This document shows, in pieces, positions 9,438-17,430 of a stretch of DNA of 64,000 nucleotides. The position numbers and the translations under genes were made by a program. The DNA is from Romboutsia maritimum (lineage in GTDB: Bacteria; Bacillota; Clostridia; Peptostreptococcales; Peptostreptococcaceae). Position 1 is the first letter of the stretch; every line of letters starts with the position of its first letter. The stretch spans positions 1 to 64,000 of the forward strand of contig NZ_NOJZ02000004.1 of assembly GCF_002251085.2 (NCBI RefSeq), given 5' to 3'. Below the pieces are notes generated by a model that did no database searches, was not told the DNA's origin, and was given only the letters and a program-made list of their open reading frames with translations.

Positions 9438-10754
9438 ATGGAAAAAAGCCGAGATAGTTTTAATTCAAAATTAGGATTTATTATAGCATGTATAGGTTCG
9501 GCAGTAGGAATGGGAAATATTTGGATGTTTCCTTATAGAATAGGACAATTTGGGGGTGCAGCGTTTCTTATACCATATTTAATATTTGTAATTTTATTAG
9601 GATATACAGGACTTATAGGAGAATTTGCATTTGGCCGTATGAATCAAACAGGTCCAATTGGTTCTTTTGATAATGCTATGAAATCGAGAGGATTAAAAGG
9701 TGGAAAGTTACTTGGAATTATACCTGTAATTGGAGCATTTGGGATAGCTGTAGGATATGCTGTTGTTGTAGGATGGTTTATTAGATTTTTAGTAGGTTCA
9801 ATAACAGGAACAATGATAAATACTAATGATTTAGTTTCCTATTTTGCAGAAATATCAGGAAGTTTTGGTAGTATTATATGGCATTTACTAGCTATAATAA
9901 TAACATCAGTAATATTAATAATGGGCATTTCTAGAGGAATAGAAAAAGTTAATAAATTTATGATGCCAGCTTTTTATATTTTGTTTGTAGTAGTATTTAT
10001 AAGAGTAATTATGATAGAAGGTTCAATAGAAGGTATAAAATATATGTTTTTACCTAAGTGGGAGTATATATCACAGCCTAAAACATGGATTTATGCATTA
10101 GGTCAGGCGTTCTTTTCATTGTCAATAGCGGGTTCTGGAATGATAGTATATGGAAGTTATTTAAAAAGAGATATAGATATCCCAAGTTGCGCTAAAAATA
10201 CAGCTATATTTGATACCATTGCAGCAATAACAGCAGGTCTCGTTATTATACCAGCTGTATTTGCATTTAATCTTGACCCAGCAGCGGGACCACCTTTAAT
10301 GTTTATAACTTTACCTATAGTGTTTAAACAAATGCCATTAGGACAATTATTTGCAATTTTATTCTTTACATCAGTACTATTCGCATCTATAACTTCACTT
10401 ATGAATTTATTAGAAGTACCAATAGAAGCAATACAAAATAAATTTGAGTGTAAGAGAAATTTTGCGGTGATTTTAGTTTGTAGTTTATGTTTTGTAATAG
10501 GATTATTTATTGAAAATGGAGATATTTTAGGTAAATGGATGGATTTAGTATCTATCTATATAATACCATTAGGAGCTTTAATAGCAGGAATAATGTTCTT
10601 TTGGGTAATCGGAATTAAAGTTGCAAAATCCGAAATTGAACAAGGAGCAAGTAAGCCTTTAGGAAAATATTTTGATTCAATGGCTAAATACCTATATGTA
10701 CTGCTTACATTGTTAGTACTTATAGGTGGCGTTTTATTAGGAGGAATAGGATAA
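9438..10754 (+). CDS. sodium-dependent amino acid transporter (NSS family)
   Basis: A 438-residue, about 11-12-helix membrane protein. Helix 1 carries CIGSAVGMGNIWMFPYR, the sodium- and substrate-site signature (GNxWxFPY) of the neurotransmitter:sodium symporter family; LeuT, MhsT and TnaT are the known bacterial members. It is predicted to import a hydrophobic or aromatic amino acid with Na+, but the substrate cannot be read. GACAGGGGGG gives a strong ribosome site. It follows panF in the same direction and is closed by a terminator at 10803. Confidence 0.88.
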   Translation: MEKSRDSFNSKLGFIIACIGSAVGMGNIWMFPYRIGQFGGAAFLIPYLIFVILLGYTGLIGEFAFGRMNQTGPIGSFDNAMKSRGLKGGKLLGIIPVIGAFGIAVGYAVVVGWFIRFLVGSITGTMINTNDLVSYFAEISGSFGSIIWHLLAIIITSVILIMGISRGIEKVNKFMMPAFYILFVVVFIRVIMIEGSIEGIKYMFLPKWEYISQPKTWIYALGQAFFSLSIAGSGMIVYGSYLKRDIDIPSCAKNTAIFDTIAAITAGLVIIPAVFAFNLDPAAGPPLMFITLPIVFKQMPLGQLFAILFFTSVLFASITSLMNLLEVPIEAIQNKFECKRNFAVILVCSLCFVIGLFIENGDILGKWMDLVSIYIIPLGALIAGIMFFWVIGIKVAKSEIEQGASKPLGKYFDSMAKYLYVLLTLLVLIGGVLLGGIG

Positions 10755-10802
10755 TATTTAAGTTATAAAAACGTAGACTTATTAAAAAATACAGAATAAT
10801 AT

Positions 10803-10834
10803 AAAAAGCAATCTTAGCTAAGATTGCTTTTTAT
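10803..10834 (+). terminator. intrinsic terminator of the NSS transporter
   Basis: AAAAAGCAATCTTAG-CTAAGATTGCTTTTT: perfect stem with T run. Confidence 0.93.
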
Positions 10835-10979
10835 ATTATGTTAATAAATTTATTTACCATTATAATAAGAAAATAGATTATTGAATTAATTTATATAAGT
10901 AAAGTATGATATAATCTTATCATATGTTAATTAGGTATGAGTTACTGAAAAAATATAAATGTAAAGGTTGGAGATTGTT

Positions 10980-11768
10980 ATGAATAATAAAAAATATAAT
11001 GATTTAAACAGCATAGATAAAAACAGTAGCGATTTATCGGTTAAATATAAAGGGATAGAAATAAAGGCTAACCTAATTTATAGAAAAAGAAAAACTATAA
11101 CTATTCAAATAAAGCCAAAAGAGCAAGTAACAGTCATAAGCCCTAATAAGGTTCCTAGAAATATAATCAAGGATATATTAATGGAAAAAGGAGATTGGAT
11201 ATTAGAAAAATTAGAAGAATACAATCAAATTAAAAATTTTTATATAGAAAGAGAATTTATAACAGGAGATAAATTTTTTTATTTAGGAGAAGAATTAAAT
11301 TTAGAAGTAGTTAAAAAAAATTGTGATGAAAATTTAAGAAATAAAAATCCTAAAATAGTTGTAGAAGATTCAAAGTTGGTATTTAAGACAAATAATACAG
11401 ATAAAGAATATGTAAAAAAGTATTTAAAAGAATGGTACAAAAAAGAAAGTGAAAAAATAGTTTTAGAGAGATTAATTCATTGTAGAGAAAAATCGCAAAT
11501 AATGATGCAGTTGATACCGAGTAAGCTAAAAGTAAAAGAACAAAAAAAAAGGTGGGGAACATGTACATCTAAAAGAGCTATTTATATAAATTCAAAAATA
11601 TCAATGGCACGGGTTGAAGCAATAGATTATATATTGATTCATGAATTTAGTCATTTAATACATATGAATCATTCTAAAGATTTTTATAATTTAGTTAAAA
11701 GTATAATGCCAAATTATAAGCAGAATGAAGATTGGCTTAAAAAAAATAGTTATAAACTAATATTGTAG
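10980..11768 (+). CDS. YgjP/SprT-like (DUF45) zinc metallopeptidase
   Basis: A 262-residue cytoplasmic protein. The C-terminal third has the gluzincin-like site LIHEFSHLIHMNHSKDFY (HExxH plus a third His) and the family-specific KKRWGTCTSK segment just before it; both are typical of the YgjP/DUF45 metal-dependent hydrolases. The N-terminal half is a beta-rich domain opening with RKRKTITIQIKP, which is the usual family start. Substrate and pathway are unknown for the family. The ATG at 10980 is used because TTGGAG precedes it by six bases; the in-frame TTG at 10968 overlaps that site. The terminator begins inside the last codons. Confidence 0.85.
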   Translation: MNNKKYNDLNSIDKNSSDLSVKYKGIEIKANLIYRKRKTITIQIKPKEQVTVISPNKVPRNIIKDILMEKGDWILEKLEEYNQIKNFYIEREFITGDKFFYLGEELNLEVVKKNCDENLRNKNPKIVVEDSKLVFKTNNTDKEYVKKYLKEWYKKESEKIVLERLIHCREKSQIMMQLIPSKLKVKEQKKRWGTCTSKRAIYINSKISMARVEAIDYILIHEFSHLIHMNHSKDFYNLVKSIMPNYKQNEDWLKKNSYKLIL

Positions 11769-11790
11769 ATTAGTTTATAACTATTTTTAG
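11743..11790 (+). terminator. terminator overlapping the end of the metallopeptidase gene
   Basis: AAATAGTTATAAACTA within the last coding bases pairs with TAGTTTATAACTATTT, followed by T. The TAG stop (11766-11768) lies in the loop. Confidence 0.88.
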
Positions 11791-11845
11791 GATATCTTTT
11801 GCATACAATTATAACAGTAGATAATTGTTGTGAAGGAGGGTATAT

Positions 11846-12277
11846 ATGGCTAATAGTACGACTAATGATAAAAATTATAAAAATAAAAAACAAAAATCTA
11901 GTAGTAATGCAAATTCATCTGAGCAAAAAAGCTTAGGATTAGCATCTATTAGCTATGCTGATTATGTAATACTCTCATCAACACTAGCTTTTGCATTGTC
12001 AGAAGAATTAAATGATGAAGACTTAAGTATGTTGATTGCTTTCTTAGCGATGATATCTTCAGATTTAGCTATGTTAACAACTAAAAAAGGAATAAATAAA
12101 TTAAAACAGCAGACAAGTAAGCAACAATTAGGAGCTGATGAAGGTGCAATAATAGCTGAAGAATCTGTAGAAGGAAGTAATATAATAGTCAGTGGATTAA
12201 GTAGAACTAATAATAAAAAAAGTAAAAAGAAAAAATATATAAAAAAAGTAAAAAGAAAAAAGAAAAAAGAAAAATAA
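11846..12277 (+). CDS. hypothetical protein with hydrophobic core and polylysine tail (143 aa)
   Basis: GAAGGAGGG gives a strong start. The product has three parts: a hydrophilic Asn/Ser/Lys head (1-30), a hydrophobic helical pair broken by SEELNDEDLS (about 35-78), and a tail of roughly 20 lysines (about 118-143). The layout suggests a small membrane-associated or self-associating protein with a cationic cytoplasmic tail that could touch nucleic acid or membrane phospholipid; this is inference only. I do not recognise a family. It lies 90 bases before the cyclase-like gene, in the same direction and without a terminator between, so the two may be co-transcribed. Confidence 0.65.
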   Translation: MANSTTNDKNYKNKKQKSSSNANSSEQKSLGLASISYADYVILSSTLAFALSEELNDEDLSMLIAFLAMISSDLAMLTTKKGINKLKQQTSKQQLGADEGAIIAEESVEGSNIIVSGLSRTNNKKSKKKKYIKKVKRKKKKEK

Positions 12278-12367
12278 AGAGAAATATTAGTTAATGAAAT
12301 TGTGTTCAATAAAAAATTATATTTAAAGATACTAAAAATACGATTAATATTTCAAGGGAGTGTTTTG

Positions 12368-13189
12368 ATGAGTTTGCAAAAATATGATACAGAAAATCCT
12401 ACTTTAGTTAATTCAATTGTATGTGCAATAGATATATTAGGATTTTCACAGATGATAGATAATTCTTGTAATGAGGGTTATGGAAATAAACTTTTAAGAG
12501 AAATTAATTATCTTATACATAAAAATAAACAATGTATAGTTCCGAATAAGTATAGTCATGGAAAAATAAAAATATTTACAGATAATATGGTTGTAGCATA
12601 TCCGATAATAGGTGATGGAGAAGAAGAGTTAGATGAAATACTTGAAAATGTTTCAGAGTATCAATTCAATTTAGCTTTAGAAGGTTTATTTGTAAGAGGA
12701 GGCGTAAGTACTGGAGATTTTTACATAAGTGATGATATAGTATTTGGAAAGGCTCTTCTTGATGCACATAACATAGAAAGTAAAATTGCTTGTTATCCTA
12801 GAATTATACTTGGAAAAGATACTATTAAGCAATTACAAAAATATATAAATTATTATGAGGATGCTCCACAAAGAAGTAAAGTACTTATTGATACCGATGG
12901 ACAATGGTTTTTAAATTACTTAGAAACAATATTTAAATTTTATACAAAGTGTAATAATGAATATGAATTTGAAAGAGTTCAATATGAACTTTTAAATAGA
13001 CATAAAATTAAAATTGAAGAAATGTTAGAGCTTTATAAAGAAGATATAAGAGTTTGGGATAAATATGTATGGACTGCAAATTATCATAATTATTTTTGTG
13101 ATTTGCATTTTGAGGGAGAAAAAGAATTGAAGATATCTAGAAAGTCTCTTCTTTCATGGCCTAGAGAAATTTCAGATGAGGATATTTGA
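12368..13189 (+). CDS. class III nucleotidyl-cyclase-like protein (CHD fold), function unknown
   Basis: A 273-residue soluble protein. Three segments line up with the class III adenylate/guanylate cyclase core: CAIDILGFS (first metal Asp, residue 22), KIFTDNMVVAY (second metal Asp, residue 72, in the position of the GDG hairpin), and VRGGVSTGDFYISDDIVFGKALLDAHNIES, matching the xGIxxGxxxxG...GxAxNxAxRLE region. The purine-selecting Lys and the transition-state Arg are not obvious, so activity is uncertain. It could make a cyclic nucleotide or be a degenerate member. GGGAG lies seven bases before the ATG at 12368; an upstream in-frame start at 12302 has no site. A C-terminal 100 residues of unknown type follow the core. 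Neighbours are membrane-linked unknowns. Confidence 0.6.
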   Translation: MSLQKYDTENPTLVNSIVCAIDILGFSQMIDNSCNEGYGNKLLREINYLIHKNKQCIVPNKYSHGKIKIFTDNMVVAYPIIGDGEEELDEILENVSEYQFNLALEGLFVRGGVSTGDFYISDDIVFGKALLDAHNIESKIACYPRIILGKDTIKQLQKYINYYEDAPQRSKVLIDTDGQWFLNYLETIFKFYTKCNNEYEFERVQYELLNRHKIKIEEMLELYKEDIRVWDKYVWTANYHNYFCDLHFEGEKELKISRKSLLSWPREISDEDI

Positions 13190-13222
13190 TTATTAAAAAA
13201 TTCAAAAGTAAAAAATAATTTT

Positions 13223-13259
13223 AAATAGCTGACTCAATTTTTGAGACGGCTATTTTTTT
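13223..13259 (+). terminator. intrinsic terminator of the cyclase-like gene
   Basis: AAATAGC-(t)-G-CTCA pairs with TGAG-(ac)-GGCTATTT in an imperfect stem with a TTTT loop, followed by seven T. Confidence 0.85.
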
Positions 13260-13346
13260 GCTAAATTATCATAACATATTTAGTAATTTACATATTATAT
13301 TATAGAGCTTATAAAGGATTTAGAATAATTTTATATGGAGGGGAAT

Positions 13347-13991
13347 ATGTACTGTAAAAATTGTAAAAGAGAATTAAAGGAAAATGATCAAACTTGTGCT
13401 AATTGTGGAGTTAAAGTAGGTGAAGGAAATAAATTCTGTCAAATTTGTAGTGAAGAAATTAAAGAAAATGCAATTTTCTGCGCAAGTTGTGGAAAGCCAG
13501 TAGATGTAAATTATACAGAAAAAATTGATTTGAGTAAGGATAATTATAGTAGAAATGAAAAAAAGATATATTGTAGAAATTGTGCAAATGAAATGACTCA
13601 AGATGCAGCTGTATGCATAAAATGTGGATTTAAAAAAGGAAATGGAAATAATTATTGTAGTTCCTGTGGAGGAAAAACTAATGAAAATGCAGATGTATGT
13701 ATTAATTGTGGAGCAGGATTAAATAATAAGAAAATTTATAGCTTAAATGGAAGTGGTAGCAAAAGTAAGTTAATAGCAGTATTATTATGTATATTTCTAG
13801 GTACGTTAGGTATACACAGATTTTATGTAGGAGACAATACAAAAGGGTTTGTTATATTAGCGTTGACACTAGGAGGAGTTTTAACTTGTGGAATAACCGC
13901 TATAATCAGTTGTATATGGGTTATTGTAGATTTGATTTTAATAATTTTAGATGAAATAACTGATGAAAATGGATTTCCACTTGAATGGTAG
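13347..13991 (+). CDS. zinc-ribbon and TM2-domain membrane protein
   Basis: A 214-residue protein. It has four CxxC...CxxCG zinc-ribbon units (starting at MYCKNCKREL, KFCQICSEEI, IYCRNCANEM and NYCSSCGGKT), paired as two duplicated double ribbons. A TM2 domain follows (about 140-205) with two membrane helices around LGTLGIHRFYVGD. TM2 proteins are small membrane proteins of unknown detailed role, and the ribbons would face the cytoplasm. The ATG at 13347 is preferred: GGAGGGG sits just upstream and an earlier ATG at 13335 lies on it. The end overlaps the start of the DUF2752 gene by 29 bases in another frame, so the two form one transcript. Confidence 0.82.
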   Translation: MYCKNCKRELKENDQTCANCGVKVGEGNKFCQICSEEIKENAIFCASCGKPVDVNYTEKIDLSKDNYSRNEKKIYCRNCANEMTQDAAVCIKCGFKKGNGNNYCSSCGGKTNENADVCINCGAGLNNKKIYSLNGSGSKSKLIAVLLCIFLGTLGIHRFYVGDNTKGFVILALTLGGVLTCGITAIISCIWVIVDLILIILDEITDENGFPLEW

Positions 13992-14292
13992 AAGATTAAG
14001 ACTTCTTTTATATATTTCTATAATAATAATAATATATGTTGTACCTATAAGTTTTGTTGAAGGTAGAAGTTTTTGTATTTGGTATAATTTATTTAAAATA
14101 AAATGTCTGGGATGTGGAATGACAAGAGCAATTTTTAATTTATCTAGATTAAACATTAGAAATGCCTTGGAGTACAATTGGATGGTAGTATTTATATCTA
14201 TTCCCATATGTTTTGTAGTTAAGGATATAGCAAATATTTTTTATGAAGAATTTAAGATATACAAATTAAAACATCCCAAAGTTCAAAAGTAA
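13963..14292 (+). CDS. DUF2752 membrane protein
   Basis: A 109-residue protein with two clear membrane helices (about 13-32 and 74-92). Between them lies KCLGCGMTRAIFNLSRLNIRNAL, the CxxCGxTRA...L...A signature of DUF2752, a family of unknown function often found with TM2 or zinc-ribbon genes. The two cysteines may bind metal or be redox-active. The start overlaps the last 29 bases of the TM2 gene; a second in-frame ATG lies six bases later. The shared transcript and shared Cys pairs suggest a common membrane role, which is inference. Confidence 0.8.
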   Translation: MKMDFHLNGRRLRLLLYISIIIIIYVVPISFVEGRSFCIWYNLFKIKCLGCGMTRAIFNLSRLNIRNALEYNWMVVFISIPICFVVKDIANIFYEEFKIYKLKHPKVQK

Positions 14293-14329
14293 ATAGAAAT
14301 TAAAATATTCAATATTTATAGACTTTAAT

Positions 14330-14376
14330 GAGGATGTAGATAAATTTGTGTGAAAACAAATTCACCTACATCCTCT
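14330..14376. terminator. long inverted repeat closing the TM2-DUF2752 transcript
   Basis: GAGGATGTAG pairs with CTACATCCTC, and an inner AATTTGT pairs with ACAAATT around a GTGAAA-type loop. It looks like a hairpin terminator without a strong T run on the plus strand. The inner 19 bases (14344-14362) recur exactly at 60720-60738. Confidence 0.6.
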
Positions 14377-14381
14377 GTACA

Positions 14382-14453
14382 TTATCTAAAAAATCTAACT
14401 ATCCAAAAAGGATCTTCAAATAATACGGTTAATTTACTACTAATCTTGTTCAT
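14382..14453 (-). pseudogene. yjdF: remnant of yjdF (N-terminal 23 codons)
   Basis: On the minus strand an ATG at 14453, with a GAGG ribosome site ahead, opens a 23-codon frame that contains KLTVLFEDPFWIVRFFR and then stops. This matches the conserved N-terminus of the YjdF/DUF2992 family (pattern KLTVxFxxPFWxGxFER), which is normally about 120-150 residues. Beyond the stop the sequence runs straight into the long inverted repeat at 14330-14376, so the rest of the gene is gone. A promoter and a structured leader are still present upstream. I read it as a truncated gene rather than a functional small protein. The family match is from memory of the motif. Confidence 0.6.
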
Positions 14454-14464
14454 GACTAGTTCCT

Positions 14465-14562
14465 CATGTTTTAAATTACAGAGAAGGGACAACCCCAGGA
14501 GGGCAGGTTATTGCTATTATAAGATATGTTCAGACTACCAACCGAAACCGTGTTTTTATCTC
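14465..14562 (-). promoter_or_regulatory. candidate yjdF-type riboswitch leader on the minus strand
   Basis: The region is locally richer in G+C than its surroundings and lies between a good minus-strand promoter and the yjdF remnant. In RNA sense it holds AGAGA near the 5' end and TCTCT near the 3' end (a possible closing stem), with ACCTGCCCTCCTGGGG and CGGTTTCGGTTGG inside. The yjdF RNA motif, which senses azaaromatic compounds, is known to occur directly upstream of yjdF. The assignment rests on that context, since I cannot check the fold. Confidence 0.45.
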
Positions 14563-14569
14563 TAATTTT

Positions 14570-14598
14570 ATTTTAGAATATTATTTAGGTATTTTCAA
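14570..14598 (-). promoter_or_regulatory. sigma-A type promoter of the yjdF remnant
   Basis: On the minus strand TTGAAA (14598-14593) and TAAAAT (14575-14570) are separated by exactly 17 bases. Confidence 0.6.
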
Positions 14599-14705
14599 GT
14601 ATACATAGTTTATACTAAAATTTTATCTATACAATAAAAGTATATGATAAAATATGGTAAAAGATTTAATTTTAAATTTAGTATAAAATACATGGAGGAA
14701 AAAAG

Positions 14706-15419
14706 TTGGAAAATTTAGATCATACATTTAAACCTAGGCAAAATAAAAAATTATATAGAAACTATATAATAATGAGTTCAATTTTATGTGCAACAATATT
14801 ATTTATAATAGAGCAAATACTAATGGTAGATTATTTAACTAAAACCTTAAGTAAGATAATATTATTTACAATTAGTCCATTAATTTTAATAAAATTTATA
14901 AGAAAGACATCATTAAAAAAAGGATTAAATATTCAAAAGACAGATATAAAAACTATAAGTACAGGAATAGGTTTAGGATTAGTAGCAGTAGGCATATTAA
15001 TAGGTACATTTATGATATTAAAACAATCTATAAATATGGAAACAATATCTATTGAGATGGCTACAAAATCTAAAATAACAGAAGCTAATTATTTAATAGT
15101 TGCAACTTACTTTACTTTAGGAAATTCTTTTTTAGAGGAATTTTTCTTTAGAGGTTTTGTATTTATAAATATGTTTAAAATGGGATATAAAAAGACTGCA
15201 TATATATTTTCATCAGCACTATTTGCAATTTATCATATAGGCATTTTTAAAAATTGGTTCATTTTAGAATTAATAGTTTTATGTTTAATAGGATTGTTTT
15301 TAACAGGGATAATATTTGACTATGTAGATACTAAAAGTGATAATTTCTTAAATTCATGGACAATACATATATTAGCAGATCTAACAATAGCTATTATAGG
15401 GTATATATATTTATTTTAA
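14706..15419 (+). CDS. CPBP-family intramembrane glutamic protease
   Basis: A 237-residue protein with about eight hydrophobic helices. The ABI/CPBP (Rce1-like) signature is complete: EEFFFRG (catalytic Glu-Glu and Arg), FAIYHIGIF (His) and SWTIHILAD (second conserved His). Bacterial members are linked to peptide maturation, bacteriocin self-immunity or membrane homeostasis. None of these can be chosen here because no bacteriocin gene is adjacent. The start is TTG at 14706 with GGAGG nine bases before it. It is followed 24 bases later by the interrupted 15444 gene in the same direction. Confidence 0.82.
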   Translation: MENLDHTFKPRQNKKLYRNYIIMSSILCATILFIIEQILMVDYLTKTLSKIILFTISPLILIKFIRKTSLKKGLNIQKTDIKTISTGIGLGLVAVGILIGTFMILKQSINMETISIEMATKSKITEANYLIVATYFTLGNSFLEEFFFRGFVFINMFKMGYKKTAYIFSSALFAIYHIGIFKNWFILELIVLCLIGLFLTGIIFDYVDTKSDNFLNSWTIHILADLTIAIIGYIYLF

Positions 15420-15443
15420 TAATTTTTATTAATAGAAGGGTTT

Positions 15444-15917
15444 ATGAGTCAATATATTCTTTTGACATCAGATTGTGAATTACCAGAGATAGACTTAACT
15501 AATAAACAAAATATTACAGTAGAAGAAGCTAAAATAAAGGGAATATCATCACCTGATTGGTGTACATGGGATGAATTAGATCCAAATTGTGAAATTCTAC
15601 ACTTTGAAAATGAAGATGATATTAATAATCTCTGTATTTATGAAAATTATGATTTCATAGATGAGTTACGTTTATATACTGAAAATAAATATATTTATAT
15701 GATAGATTGTTTAACTGATAAAAAGAGAGCGGAACAATTATTTGATTACATATGTAGTATAAATTTGCTTAATGAAATATGTATATATTAAATATGGTCT
15801 GGCGATGATGCTGAAATTACACCAGTGGAAGTGTTTATAGATAAACTTGATAAAAGTAAATTATTTAAAATAATAGATAGCTATAATTGTGGTTTAATAA
15901 TAAAAAGAAGAAGTTAG
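15444..15917 (+). pseudogene. unidentified gene interrupted by an in-frame TAA
   Basis: The frame opens at ATG 15444 (site AGAAGGG) and reads 115 codons to a TAA at 15789-15791. The same frame then continues without a shift for 41 codons to TAG at 15915-15917 (IWSGDDAEITPVEVF...IIKRRS). The downstream piece has no start codon or ribosome site of its own and reads like a natural C-terminus, so I infer a nonsense mutation in a gene of about 157 codons. The product is acidic, soluble and rich in Asp/Glu/Tyr (PDWCTWDELDPNCEILHF). No family is recognised. Stop-codon read-through or a sequencing error cannot be excluded. Confidence 0.6.
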
Positions 15918-15940
15918 AACTAAAATAATAATAATTATAA

Positions 15941-15981
15941 AAAATAACCGTATCACAAGTAAGTGATTCGGTTATTTTAGT
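15941..15981. terminator. bidirectional terminator between convergent genes
   Basis: AAAATAACCG-TATCAC pairs with GTGAT-CGGTTATTTT, flanked by A and T tracts. It serves the interrupted gene on plus and the cation antiporter on minus. Confidence 0.85.
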
Positions 15982-15989
15982 ATACTATA

Positions 15990-17033
15990 TTATAAAATAA
16001 AAAATGAAGCAGCTATTATAAGATACACTGCTAGTAACTGTATACCTTCTAACCAATTAGATTCTCCGTCATGAGAAACACTATTGGCTATAAGTACGGT
16101 TGCAATAAGTGCTATTAGTTCGAATTCATTAAACACAATACTCATAGGAGTAAATATTAGGCTTAAGAATATTAACACAGGAGCTACAAATAATATTATT
16201 TGTAAACTAGATCCAATAGCGATTTCAAGAGCTACATCCATTTTATTTTTTAAAGCCATTACAATGGCAGTACTATGTTCAGCTACATTTCCGATTATAG
16301 GTATTAATATTATACCTACAAAAAATTCGCTCCAACCTAAACTTTCTGTTATAGGTTCTATGCCAGTTACTAAAAATTCACTTTCTATAGCTATTAATAT
16401 GGTAGAAATTACTAAAATTAATATGGATTTTTTTAAAGACCATTTAGCATTCCCTTCATGCTCATGAACACTAGAGCAGAGATCTTTATGAGTACTAAAA
16501 GAAAAAAATAAGCTAAGAGCATATATTGAAATCATTACTATTGCAACGAAAATACTTAAGCCTTCATATCTTGTATTAAGCATGTTTGGATTTACTGTAT
16601 GTGTAAATAATGCAGGAATACATAGTCCGATGACTGCAAATAATAGCATTGTTGAAGATACTTCCACAACTTTCTGATTAAAATATTGAGTTTTATATTT
16701 TAATCCACCAGCTAGCATACTTGCCCCAACTACGAGTAATATATTTCCTATAACTGAACCAGCAATAGAGGATTTAACAATTTCAAATAAGCCTTCTTTA
16801 AGTGCAAAAAAAGATATTATAAGTTCAGTGGCATTTCCAAAGGTACCATTTAAAAAACCTCCAATTTTAGGACCTGAATAAAAAGAAATTTCCTCTGTAC
16901 CTTCTCCCATAAGTCCAGCTAAAGGTATGATAGATAAACATGACAATATAAAAATAATAGATGGAGAAGCATTAATAAATTTAGCTACAAAGCTTATAGG
17001 AATAAATATAAGCATATATTTCAAGACTTTCAA
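15990..17033 (-). CDS. CAX-family Ca2+(cation)/H+ antiporter
   Basis: A 347-residue protein with about 11 membrane helices in two related halves. The two alpha-repeat motifs are GTFGNATELIISF (first half) and GNVAEHSTAIVMA (second half), the GNxxE signatures of Ca2+/cation antiporters. An acidic, His-containing loop (HKDLCSSVHEHEG) links the halves. It should expel Ca2+, or possibly other cations, in exchange for protons. The start appears to be TTG at 17033: AAGGAGGTG lies ten bases ahead and no ATG is near. It is divergent from the initiator tRNA gene. Confidence 0.88.
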   Translation of the reverse strand: MKVLKYMLIFIPISFVAKFINASPSIIFILSCLSIIPLAGLMGEGTEEISFYSGPKIGGFLNGTFGNATELIISFFALKEGLFEIVKSSIAGSVIGNILLVVGASMLAGGLKYKTQYFNQKVVEVSSTMLLFAVIGLCIPALFTHTVNPNMLNTRYEGLSIFVAIVMISIYALSLFFSFSTHKDLCSSVHEHEGNAKWSLKKSILILVISTILIAIESEFLVTGIEPITESLGWSEFFVGIILIPIIGNVAEHSTAIVMALKNKMDVALEIAIGSSLQIILFVAPVLIFLSLIFTPMSIVFNEFELIALIATVLIANSVSHDGESNWLEGIQLLAVYLIIAASFFIL

Positions 17034-17192
17034 AAATAAAACACCTCCTTAATAAATAAAACTATGATTATGTTATGCTTACTTTAGTTAAATTATTTGT
17101 ATTATAGTTGAATTAAAAAAATAAAATTTATAGTAGATATATTTAAAGTTGGATAAAAAAACTGAATATGGGTAAATTAAATAATATAAAGC

Positions 17193-17221
17193 TTGCTAAT
17201 AAAGATTATATATGATAGTAT
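17193..17221 (+). promoter_or_regulatory. promoter of the initiator tRNA gene
   Basis: TTGCTA (17193-17198) and TAGTAT (17216-17221) with 17 bases between them, ending 33 bases before the tRNA. Confidence 0.55.
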
Positions 17222-17254
17222 TATAAATAAGTAGTAAAGAAATAACAATAATAT

Positions 17255-17330
<76 letters not shown>

Positions 17331-17340
17331 ATTAGATACA

Positions 17341-17381
17341 TAATAAAAGCTCTTATATTTTTATATAGGAGCTTTTATTAT
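17341..17381 (+). terminator. terminator after tRNA-fMet
   Basis: TAATAAAAGCTC pairs with GAGCTTTTATTA across a T-rich loop, 10 bases after the CCA end. Confidence 0.85.
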
Positions 17382-17430
17382 GTAATTAATGACATATAAA
17401 ATTAAATATCTATTAACAAGGGGAATAGTT

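Noticed and set aside
14350-14565. 71-codon plus-strand open frame with several Cys
   Set aside because: No ribosome site. It lies opposite the minus-strand yjdF promoter, leader and remnant, and its composition is explained by that RNA.
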